Positions 1 to 11,300 of a stretch of 64,000 nt of DNA are shown here, piece after piece. The notes under the pieces were generated by a model, which was given only the letters and a program-made list of their open reading frames with translations, was not told the origin of the DNA and ran no database searches. Source of the DNA: Marasmius tenuissimus (Eukaryota > Basidiomycota > Agaricomycetes > Agaricales > Marasmiaceae); the NCBI GenBank assembly GCA_029532415.1, contig JAQOTA010000071.1, forward strand, positions 1,922,001 through 1,986,000, given 5' to 3'. The position numbers and the translations under genes were made by a program. Position 1 is the stretch's first letter, and every line of letters starts with the position of its first letter.

Positions 1-1433
1 GGCCCCCGTAACGATGACGGTTTTGCCGTCATACCTGACTTCCGGGTTGCTTTGTGGGTTGGACGGTTGCTTTTGAGCGGCTTGCAGCTTGGACTGAAAG
101 CGTGGTCAGTGATACTCTCTCGATGATGCGAATATTAACACGCACTTGCATATCCACATCGGAGATCAACCGTGGACTGAGAAAACTGAATGAACAAGCT
201 ATTCATCGAGACCAGAGGTTTCTTACTGTTCAGCGTCTGTAAAATCCACAATTTCGCTCCACCTCGCTTTAACCTGATACGCAATCAGTAGACGCGGGGA
301 TTGCAAGATATCTATCACCCACCGCGGACGGAGTGAACGACGAGTCCGTCTTGAAGATAGCACCTTTGCTGCGTTCCCATCGGATCTCAGCCGCGAACCC
401 AGCGCCGACTTCGAATATTCTCCCAGTTATGTCGGGGGTATCGGGATTGACCAGCACAGCAACGAAGGGAGCAACAAACTCAGGCTAGAGTTGGGGAAAC
501 GTCATCAAAACCGTGCCAGCACGGGAAGAAACGCGTCGTACCTTCAGGTTGGCAAGCATTTCGGGGGGCATGACAGTGGCGGTCATTTGGGAGGCAGCCA
601 TCTGGCATATTCTGTAAGTCTGATGTGCAACGCCATTTCAAGTGCAACACGTACTGGACAGATAACATTGGCCTTGATGTTGTACTTGGCACCTTCGATA
701 GCGAGGGTTTTGGTGAAGCCGACCAAGCCCATCTTCGCGGCACTGTAATTGGTCTGACCAAAGTTTCCTAGATCATCATCACCCTTCAGCATCACATCGC
801 CGATAGCCCAGGTTGAGCTCCATACCGTACAATCCGGCCGCACTGGCGGTGTTGATTACGCGTCCAAATTTTTGCTTCCGGAGGTGCGGCCATGCAGCTT
901 TTGTGCATGCGAAAGCGCCTTTGACGTGAACTTCCATGATGTCGTCCCACTCTTTGTCCGAAATATTCCTGAACCTAGTCCATGCGAGACATATCAGCGA
1001 CAGTGTCGTACCCGAGAAACTTTCCGCACGCACCCCTTGTCCCGAAGGAATCCAGCATTGTTGATCAAGATTGTAACGTTGCCAAAGTTATCCAACGCGG
1101 ACTTGATGACTGCCTCTCCATCTGTAACTGACGATGTATTCACGACTGCCTTTCCACCAGCTGCAATTCCGATGGCGTTCAGAACGTCGCTTAGGTGGTA
1201 TATGAGGATTAACAGTACCTTTAACGATCTCGTCGACGACTTTTTGTGCTGCCTGGCCGTTGAAGTCGTTCACGACAACATTGGCGCCTCGAGAAGCAAA
1301 CAGCAAGGAGTAACTAGATGTCGTTTAAGTCAGAGAGATCGAGGCAGTGTACACTGGACCATACTGACGCCTTCCCTAGACCTCCTCCAGCACCAGTAAT
1401 GACAACAGTGTGTCCTTTGAACGATAGAGTCAT
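1..1433 (-). CDS. fox2: Peroxisomal multifunctional beta-oxidation protein (Fox2 type), 5' part, cut by left edge
   Basis: This is the N-terminal (3R)-hydroxyacyl-CoA dehydrogenase part of the Fox2 hydratase-dehydrogenase of peroxisomal beta-oxidation. Translation starts at the ATG ending at 1433 ([20 protein letters not shown], a TGxxxGxG NAD-binding loop). Spliced exons then give [18 protein letters not shown], the catalytic segment with S and YSAAK (near 690-760), and [13 protein letters not shown], typical of the end of Fox2 domain 1. At 1-60 the reading [16 protein letters not shown] opens the second dehydrogenase domain, so the rest, including the hydratase 2 domain, lies outside the window. 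I place about eight introns of 50-65 nt with clean GT/AG ends; one donor near 650 is weaker. No break was seen. The family and domain order are established knowledge; the exon edges are my reading. Confidence 0.9.
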
Positions 1434-1865
1434 GTTGACGGTCGATTGGAGATGGTGGTGGTAAAAGAGAGAGTGGGCACGAGATTGACGGAAGGGGCAG
1501 AAATAGGCTATGTGCCGGCCCCGATTGGCATGTGAATTTGCGTCACCAACAGCCGGAGGAAAGGGTGGGTCAAGCGCTCATACTAGCGCCCGTCGCCCGA
1601 GCGTTGAAGTAACCGGGCGGGATTCGGATTTCAAGCTCAAGAGTAAGTTGGGGGCATCTATGTCGTGAACCAGGCTCAGTTCTCAGGGAACTCGGCGTAG
1701 GATCGAGTTGCTGTGAGTCCCGCTGCCCCACGCAAGACCTGATACTAAACTAGTACCTTTGATTCATACCCAATCTGCACTTGGGAAGTAGTTTGCGGTA
1801 CCAGCTATTCGCCCCGCGTCATTGATAATAGGAGTACACTATCTCATTCTTGTGCGTACACAATT
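1434..1865. other. Intergenic: promoter side of fox2, downstream of the broken metalloprotease gene
   Basis: About 430 bp with no supportable gene. It holds the upstream region of the minus-strand fox2 gene and the 3' flank of the metalloprotease pseudogene on the same strand. No repeat or clear TATA box was seen. Confidence 0.5.
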
Positions 1866-3785
1866 TTAGCATATCCCAGTATACCTCATAACTCTCCCCG
1901 TCTCTTGAACGAACTCGTACACAAACCCTCCAGTATAGACAAAGAAGGAGAAGTTTTTCCTGATTTTCAGAGGTTTCCAGCCTGAAAAGGGCCGTTCTTT
2001 TATCAACCAATTGAGGCGAAGGGGGTGGGGTTAGACATACCTTCCTCTGTATTATCATCGTTAACCCACACATCAGCTCCGTCGTCATCGTCATGAGTTT
2101 CGATCCTAAACAGTCGATCCTCAGAAGCTTCGATGAGAAAGGGCTTTGAACCTTGTTGCTTGAAAACCCTGAACCAGACTACAGTAGCAGCACAACATAA
2201 AAAGACGTCCACGGCCGCCAGAAAGAGTCGAACTCACATCTACCGGCCCCGGTGTAAACCCAGATCTCTCCGTTCTCGCGGTGTTGGTAGAGATGATTCC
2301 AATTCGTAGCAATCTCGACAGTATCCGTAAACCTATCGATACGATCCCAATCGCCTGATCACGAGTGGTAGCGATTGAAGGTACATGCGTTGGTCAGCCG
2401 GTAGTTAGGTACGTATAAGGTCGCGACCACTCACTCTGAGGATCGCCTTCCGGGACTGGGATCTTGTAGATTTCACCTTTCTTGTTTTGTCGGAAGAGAT
2501 GTGTTTTGGTAGAAGAGATCCAGGAGGCATCCTTTCCCGGATGAAGTTGCCTCCAAGGTCCTAACACAGTAAATCACCTCAACTCTTCGCCCAAAAATGG
2601 CGTTGAAGATGAGAGAATACGCACGCGATCGCCATTTATCATACATAACCACCATGCCAGCCTCGTCACGGAAGTAGACCGCGCCGTCGTGGGCATCAAT
2701 CTGGATGTTGTCCGCTTTCTTGTTAATTACGGTCCATTCTACCACATGAACGCGGCTCAGCAGAAAACGAAACGTCAGGCGGTGCGGTGGTACCTTTGAT
2801 ATTACCGCTAGTCACACCATCCCATCGAGAAACCTTATAGCCATCTTCCACCCTGTATAGCAAACCTGACCCAAGCAGTCTGGTATTGAAGGGATCGTCT
2901 ACTTCTCCCAAATTATGTGTCTTCACTATTTCTGCAAGGTTAGGATGACCTTTTATAATGCGAGGAATTACACGTACATTGTCCGTTGGTTTGCTCAAAG
3001 ATTGCTCTTATCTCGCCAGCCGACAAGCGTAGATACAGCTGCCTTCCGACCACTACTATGCCGATCGTCTCTTTGTCCTCTGATATAACTCGTGCTTCGT
3101 ACTTGGGGATTGGGTAGACCTCCGCAGCGTGTTTCTTGTCGTACCCGCTAAAGTCTCGGCCACCTGTGATAGGAGGTTCTTTCATGTCATCCTTCAAGAT
3201 GGTATCCTCAAGAGGATAGCACATAATAGAATGCACATCAGCGACTTCAGAAGTAAAGTAATGAGAGTTGTCGGCGGTCCACAGCGGTGCAAGGATGTTG
3301 TTAACGATCGTCTTTCGATCCCACACTGACGAGTACTCCTTGAGTGTCTTCTCCCTATCGATCCGTTTGACGAATTCAGGACGAAGATGTCCGTGCATGA
3401 AACCCAGCGTATGCCCTGTCTCATGCCGAACTGTACGAGTGTACGCCTTTTCAGGCGTTCTCATGGTAAAGCCAGTGAGCATCATCGTTGGTTTTTGTCG
3501 GTCTGTGATTCCTGCAACCTGCTTTCCAACGTACGACCAGGCCCACCGTCATCCTTGCCTAGAACCTTGCCTGAGAAGCTCACCCGAACTTCAGCAGCAA
3601 TGTGGTCGTCGATGAGAGTGAATCGAATGTTGGAGAATTCGGACCATGCATTCATGTGGCTGACCACTCGCTTCTGCAGCTCGATCGAAGGGGTGGGTTT
3701 GTCGATGAACGCCACACGGAGGCCCAATTCTTGTTGTAGATGTCTGCATCGTAGGCCCAGCCTGGGAAGATCCTCTCGAACCGAG

Positions 3786-4304
3786 TGTTGAACGTGATGA
3801 ATATCATGTGATACACTGTTGACGTGTTGTTTACGCGTCACACTATTTATAGAGCTACGCCTCTAGAACACTTGCGTCCTCATGCAAGTACTACGTCTCT
3901 GTCTACGTATCTCACTACGTACCTAGTAGTTTCATCATAAATGACACTATAGACAGTAGCTATCCAATAGCATAAGTAGAGCCTCCAATACATGAGGCAA
4001 ACACGACTATGCTCACCAAGCATACTACCATTCATGGTAGAAGTACTTACACAGTACTAATGTCTTTTACGCCTTTAGGGCCGAATACCTACTTCTAGTA
4101 GTAGTTTCAGTTAGTGTAATACTCATTACATGTACCAGAAACTTATGTATAAAAGACTGGACGAAAGGCCTTAAGCCTTATGACAATCTACTCGATTATT
4201 ACCTCTTCACAAGCATCTCAAGACTACAAGAACACTCTGTGTATTACCCATGTGAGGTTTACTTCGTTATACCCACTGTGCACTTTAACTATGCTGGCTC
4301 ATCA
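3786..4304 (+). repeat. 5' LTR of the Copia element
   Basis: 519-bp direct repeat, TGTTGAACG...GGCTCATCA, matching the copy at 12433-12951 along its whole length by eye. It contains several short palindromes and a TATA-like box (see separate entry). Confidence 0.98.
4148..4155 (+). promoter_or_regulatory. TATA-like box of the LTR promoter
   Basis: TATAAAAG at 4148-4155, about two thirds into the LTR. This is the expected position of an LTR promoter whose transcript would begin in the last 120 bp of the LTR. The identical motif is in the 3' LTR. The start of transcription is inferred. Confidence 0.6.
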
Positions 4305-4325
4305 GGTTATGGGCCCCGCAAGCGG
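4305..4325 (+). other. Primer binding site, half-tRNA initiator-Met type
   Basis: Directly after the LTR terminal CA the sequence is GGTTATGGGCCC followed by CGCAAGCGG. GGTTATGGGCCC is complementary to the anticodon-stem part of eukaryotic initiator tRNA-Met (GGGCCCATAACC), not to a tRNA 3' CCA end. Drosophila copia uses this arrangement, in which a cleaved 5' half of the initiator tRNA primes reverse transcription. The pairing is seen in sequence; use of a half-tRNA here is inferred from the copia precedent. Confidence 0.75.
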
Positions 4326-5323
4326 TGGTCAGGTCGATGTTATGATCGGAGTAGCCTAGCTCCCGTGTGTCGCCACCATCCTAGCGGACGACCTGTAACC
4401 TACATGGGTTATGGAAGTCTCTAGCGATGTCGGGCTTGTCATCGTCTGGTGTCAAGGTCAAGGGTTGTTAGCTCCCTTTCACCTATCCACTATGTCCCTG
4501 TACTGTTGCATGTTGCACGAACGCATGTACATACTGTCTTGGCTTCATCTTCTTCGGCATAGACCTATCCGCACACGCGGCTCTGTCTCCCTGCTGATAA
4601 CCCGGATTGGGCTTTGATCTTAAATTATCACTGCCTAATGCCGATGAAAACCAATGGTTGGCGATGATCCTCACCATGAGGCATCGTTTAGGGGTCTATG
4701 GGGTTGTGCTTATAAACCAACTCGCCATGATTCCTGACGGTCGAAAGGCCGGGCATGATATACATGCTGGGAGATTTGATCTCCTTACAACTAGGTTTTG
4801 ATACTATACAGTTTTACGGTATTACATGGCCACTTTAGTATGTACAGGGACTCCCCTCCCGATGACCCCTCTCTTACACGTCATTGTTAAACTCTAACTC
4901 ACCTATGATTGCTTTCTGGTCACCGATATGCCTAAGGCAGAGGGTGCATGAACTCAATTCATATGGATGACTAGGTTTAATAATAACTTTCTATGGGTCA
5001 TTCGGACAGTATGAGCTGATCACTCATACTTTTGCTAGTCTGGGGTTGAGACCAGATAGCACGATGGGACACCAGACACCGATACACACTGGGAACGTTG
5101 TAAGACCCTAGCAATTGGGCAGGGCTTCGTAACCAGATTAACTCCCCTGCACTACCTGCACGCGGTACACCCCATGATCTGCTTGACGCATACAGCCTGT
5201 TAAAAGTCCTAGACCTTTGGAGCGTTTCTCGGTGTGCATCGAACCCTATTTATTTATGGGTGCTTCTTAGAAGCCTTCGTCGATTGACACTCTCTTGGCT
5301 CCACCCTTCTATATTTGAAGAGT
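4326..5323 (+). other. Untranslated leader of the Copia element
   Basis: About 1 kb between the primer site and the first ATG of the gag-pol frame. Only short unrelated open frames occur. Packaging or translational signals would be expected here, but I see none I can name. Confidence 0.6.
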
Positions 5324-8300
5324 ATGCTCACGGGACTTTTGGCAGACCTCAATATGTCTCAATCAGGATCAAGGTCTGCTTCTCATTCCCCAAGTGGTAA
5401 TCCCCCAACGACGTTTGTTCGCAATACGCCGGGATATACTCTGGGAACGGAAGTAGAAAATTCTGTAGAAGTTTATAACTACAATACGGAACCGTTGTAC
5501 TCTCAGGTTGCGGACAGCAATTTTCCTGCTGGGTCAGGAGGAATCAGTATCATTCCAGTTTTGCTAGATGATGGTTCGAATTTCGAAGATTGGTACCGAT
5601 TACTTGAAGGTTACCTCTTTACCCAAGGCATACCTCAAGCCTTGGATGAAGAAATGCCAGAAACATCTTCTCCTGCTACTTCAGGAGAAGCTACCGCTCT
5701 AGCTGAGTGGACTTCTAGGCGTAACAAAGTAATTGGTATTATCAAAATGCGAACTCGTCGTGCTCACGACGCGCATGTTGATAAAACTTCGGTAATTTCA
5801 ACCTTATCTAAACTCAAATCTACGTTTGGAGTTCAATCCTCTTCAAAGATGATGAATCTATATACGGACTTGCATAACGTCCAACTTCCTGAACACCTTA
5901 ATCCAGTCCCTGGGATCAGTTACATGTTGACTGTTCGGGACCAACTTAAGGATCATGGAGTAGATATTTCGGACGACTTGCTGTGTTTAATGATCACAGC
6001 CAAGCTTAATGAAAAGCGCTGGCAGCTTTTCAAGCAGCAAGTATCCCGTATGAAGAAGGAAGAACTTAAACCTACCGATTTGATTGCTGCAATAACGAAT
6101 GAATGGAATAGAAGGAATGGAATTCATTCTGGTCCTGCTGCCTATACTGCCCATAACGCCAAAATTTCTGGTGTTAATAGATTTAACTCTCCTCCCAAAT
6201 GGTCTGATCAGTCTCGTTCTGGTACTTCTGCGAATCAAAAGAAGAACTATAGTAAAAACAATAACCAGAACCAGAACAATCAGAACCAAGGTGGATCTTC
6301 TTCCAAGAAAGGAAAGAAGAAAGGAGGAAAGGGCAAAGGAAAAGGCAAAGGAAAGAAGAAGGATACTCAAAAAGGGGGGCAACAATCGCACACTGCGGTA
6401 CTTGAACCTTCTGAGAAACCTTCTGAATACCAGAAACGAATTAATGCAGTAAACGAGCAAATAAGCTCAGTTTTTGAACGTGAAATGGCTGGGCCAGTAA
6501 ACGTTCATATGTCCTACCACTACCCCACTGGTAGCACATCTGCACCAAACCCGTTCCAAAACACGTATGATCTTCAACAAGCACGTCTAGAAGAGAGAAT
6601 CGCTGCTGACAGAGAAGGTCGTCCTGTACGACACATCTCTGTTCAAGAATGGAACAATAGACGAACTGTTCAACTAGATGAACAGGTTCGACAAGTAGAA
6701 GAAGCTATCGCTTCGGCTACTATTTCCAATTCAAACATAGACAGCGATGGAGATGAGATACCATCTTTGGTGTACATCTCTGATACTCCAACAGAACCTG
6801 ATAGTGACTCTTCATCTGATCATTCTTCAAATGATAGTCATACATGTTCTGCATACTCTTATGGCGCGCATAGTAATGAAGAAATTATCTTCACAATGCC
6901 ACGACGAGAGGCGACACCTAATCATACTTCGCCTGCGGACGAAGTTGACCAAGGTGAGAATCTCGAAGTAGCATCACCCACACAAGAAGACATATGTGTA
7001 ACAGTTTCTACACCTCCTGACGATTATGGACCATGGGCAAATTCTATGTTTCCTAGGAACCACGCCGATCTTGTTCATTTGTTCAGACCAGAAAACTATT
7101 CTCAAGATGGAGATGACATAAAAGAGCCACCTCTCATCAATAGAAAAGTTGAATGGCGATTCTTACAAGAATACAAAGAACAACATGATAACATGATGCG
7201 ACGAGTTAACCTTAGGAATAATAGACCACATATAATAAATGGGATTAGACTCCCAATTCCTGTTGTCGAAGAATTCCGAGACTTCGGAGATCAGACGACT
7301 AACGACATAACACTAAAGGAATCCATGATCAGAATGCGTTATAAATCAATACGCAATATACCAGACCACAATCTTTGGATCTGGATTCTGATCAGGACCA
7401 GAGAATATGTCGTTATGTATGCCATCAGAAGAGATGCAGTGCATAACATGACACCTCGTCAAGCTCTTCATGAATTGCGCATACAACAAAGGATATTACA
7501 TGTGGAAACAGTAGAAGATACCAAGTTCACGCTTCATTACGAATACCAAACCTGGAACCTTCAACACCTATCGACGGTTATAGCTGAAATCAATAATAAA
7601 AATTGGATCAGCACCGTTGAAGACTTTGTTCAACGAGTGAAAAATCCTCGTTCAACTTCGGTGGATGAAGCTTTCCGAGTCAACAAGAAGAACTTCACAC
7701 TTCCTGTACAAGTGATGAATCCTATCTTCTGGCATTCGTTAGTCAAGCTTGGTCTTGAAGGGAAATGGTTATTCGGAACGACAGACATTAGAGCGAGTCA
7801 ATTTAGAACATCTCAATGGAGACAACCAGGGTTTAATAGGCGCTGGGTTCGCTTTATCCCTCATCTTAGTCTTTCAGATGTTCATAATTGGCATACGCAC
7901 TTGTATAAATGGATGAACAACATTAGAATGTCTGTTCCCATGACTCAGGCTGATATTCCTCGAAGAGAACTTGAGGGTAGTCGCTTCAATGAACGACCAA
8001 GAACATACCCTGGAGATTTCATGGAATTAGCTGAGTCACTTAATCGTTCCAAATCTCCAATCCCTACTACCCATGAATACATAAATCGCCCCGCAACTAC
8101 ACCACCTAGAGTACGACAATGGCAGGACCAAATTGTCCACACACCACCAAGTTCTCCCGAATCTTTTTATGGCGTACAATCCTTAGAGGATGATTACATT
8201 GATGTACCTTCCCGCCCAACTACTGCTCCACCTGATCAACCGGAAAGACTTAGTCCGGTAGATGAACAACCTGAGGTTGACCCCTGGGTTACATCTCCAA

Positions 8301-11300
8301 GTGATCCCCGAAACTCTCAATTTGAGAATTACGGACCTGCAGTAATTGGACTAAGGACCAATGGACCGCCTTTACACGTTGCTGATGGCACAAGTATTGG
8401 CAACATTACTTTGGTTGTTAATAACAATCAGCCATATCAAGCCACGAGATTCGTTCAATGGCAGAACTATAGACGCCAATTGGAAGCTTGGATAGAAGTT
8501 GAAGAGGCCGCTAATCAACGTTATCAAGAAGAACTCAGAACAAGACGAGAACATCTTGTTCGCCAAACATTCCAAAGTCAGGATCAAGAACCGCTTCAAT
8601 GGCATGAACGGTACTTTGATGATAGTGACTATGGAGATGGCCTTGAAGGAGTTGATAACTATTGGGCTGAAAGCAACGATCGTGGAGACTGGCAAGTTTT
8701 TCAAAGTTCTAATAGTCAAACTTTCACTAAATCCTCGATGCAGAACTATCATATCCTAAGGAACACAGTACCAAGGAAATGTAGTATTACTTCTGTATAT
8801 GCAACGACGAAATATAAGTCGTTTTCTGCTGCATTTTCGAGTGATTGTGAAGTGAGAAATACGCGAAATGCCTGGCTACTTGATAGTGGGGCATCAGCGC
8901 ATATGACTCCGTATAGAACGGATTTCTCAGACTATCAGACTTTAGAAATGCCAATAGGTCTTACTACATCAGCGGGTGATAAAGCAAATGTGCAAATAGT
9001 AGGCTATGGTACTGTCCTCATCCGACACACCAATAGCGCAGGAGTGACGCAAGTCACAAAGTTATACCCAGTGATGTATAATCCCGACAGCCCACATCGT
9101 TTAATCTCTAGTGGGAAGTTCCGGAGTATAGGTTACTATACTTTACTGGACTCTCCAGAGACTTCGATCCGGAGCAAGAAAGATGATTCTCTTTTAATGA
9201 GCTTTTACCCAAGCCATAAAGATGATCCTTTACGATGGATGAACGCGAAGGTTCTTGTGGGAGAAACTTCCTTCACATCCGTAGTATCTTTCAATACTTC
9301 TGAATTATGGCACAGACGTATGGGACACTGTGATCCCAGAGTCTTAGGAAAATTAATGGATAATGTTAAAGGGCTTCCAACAAAGTTGGTTACTTCGAAG
9401 GAAGAAACGAAACCATGCCGAGGCTGTGCCAAAGGCAAAATGGTTGCCAAATCGTACCCTTTATCCTCTAAACGAGCTAAGGAGCCTCTTGAGCTCGTGC
9501 ACGGAGATTTGATAGAATATCCAACTCGCTCTTACTATCAAAACGAATATGCGTTAACCCTATTTGATGATGCAACATCTTATGGATGGGTATATCCAAT
9601 TCGTAAAAAGAGCGATACAGATCAGAAATTGCGCAATTGGCTAGCTCTTGTAGAGCGCCAGACTAATAAAAAGGTCAAAAGTGTGCATTTCGATCGAGGG
9701 GGAGAATTCTTTTCAAATGAGCAATGGGATTGGTATAACTCTCTAGGAATATTTCCACAAAGAGGTTCTCCCAACGTGCATGAACAGAATGGACGAGCAG
9801 AAAGATTTAATCGTACACTACGAGAAAAATCTGAAGCTATGCGCTTTCAGGCCTGTGCGCCTGAAAACTGGTGGGAATTTGCAATTCTCACAGCCGTTCA
9901 TATCTACAATAGAACTCCTATTCGTTCGAGGAAGTACAGAACTCCAGTTGAATTGTTCGAAAATAAGAAGCCTGATGTTTCATACTTCAGGACGTTCGGA
10001 TGTGGCGCATATGCATACATACCGAAACGTAAAAATAAGCTTGCTCCACACTCTGAAGCAATGATTTTCATTGGTTACGAGAGCGGATCAAAAGCTTATC
10101 GATTCTTTCGAACAACCAACAACTCTGTATACATTACTCCACAAGCAGTTTTCGATGAAAATTGGTTTCCTAAATGTCAGAAAGAAGTGCCCGGATCCAT
10201 AGAGTTTGATAAAACCAACAAACCTGTTCGGTCTATACCCTTTCCAACGTACCCATATGATGGCCATGAAGATCATCACAATGATGATGATTTCTTCAAT
10301 CCTCCACCTCCACCAGGATCAGATGATGACGATCATCAGCCTGGGGGAGATCCTCCCTTGGATCCTATCCCGGATGATAAAAGCGATGATGTGCACAACG
10401 GCAATCATCCAAATACTGATGGATTCGGATCACCGAAAGGCTCCGATCACAATCCTAATCAGTATGGTCCGGATCCACGGTCTGCTGGTTCTTCTACAAA
10501 TCCATTTGGATTTCGTCAAGCTGACTATGATGAGTGGGAGAACTTACGAGCTCCTCCACCAGCAGCTGTTAGAAGGAACCCTCCAAGAAATAGAGTAACT
10601 CCCAACCGTCCGTTTAATATTTACGGAAATCGACATCCTGTTGAGATCGAACGCGATATCGATTCTCAAGCACGCTGGCAAAGTCAGATTAATCCGACAA
10701 ATGAACCTGAAACAATACCAAATAGGGTTCCTGATCCAGCCGCTCCTATGGACACAGATGACGATATGAGCGATCTTGCTCAGCAAGGGGGAGAAAATTA
10801 CTTGGTTTACTTGCTGAATAACGGTCATCAACTATATGGTCTTCAAGCCAGTAGTTATGATAACGTTCGTGAATGGACATACAAACAAGTCCAGAAACGT
10901 CCTAAAGATGAACGACCATCTTGGGAAGCAGCATGCAGACTGGAATTACAATCACTCAAAGATAGAAACGTCTTTGATGTGGTAACACTACCCAAAGGCC
11001 GAAAAGCGGTGAAATCCCGCTGGGTATTTGACATCAAGTCTGATGGCCGTAAGAAGGCAAGACTTGTTGCGAAAGGATTTTCGCAGAAACAAGGGATAGA
11101 CTATAACGAGTTGTTCTCTCCTGTAGTACGATTCGAAACCGTACGACTTCTATTGGCACTAGCAGCGCTTGAAGATTGGGAGATCTCTGCGCTAGACGTT
11201 AAAACAGCATTTCTTTATGGTGCCTTAGATGAGGAGATCTACATGGAACAACCCGAAGGCTTCGTTACGGACTCCAGCAAGGTTTGGAGGTTACGCAAAG

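Noticed and set aside
5987..6460. 157-codon antisense frame within the Copia gag region
   Set aside because: Its Leu/Phe/Ser-rich product mirrors the Lys/Gly/Asn-rich sense sequence; a strand shadow.
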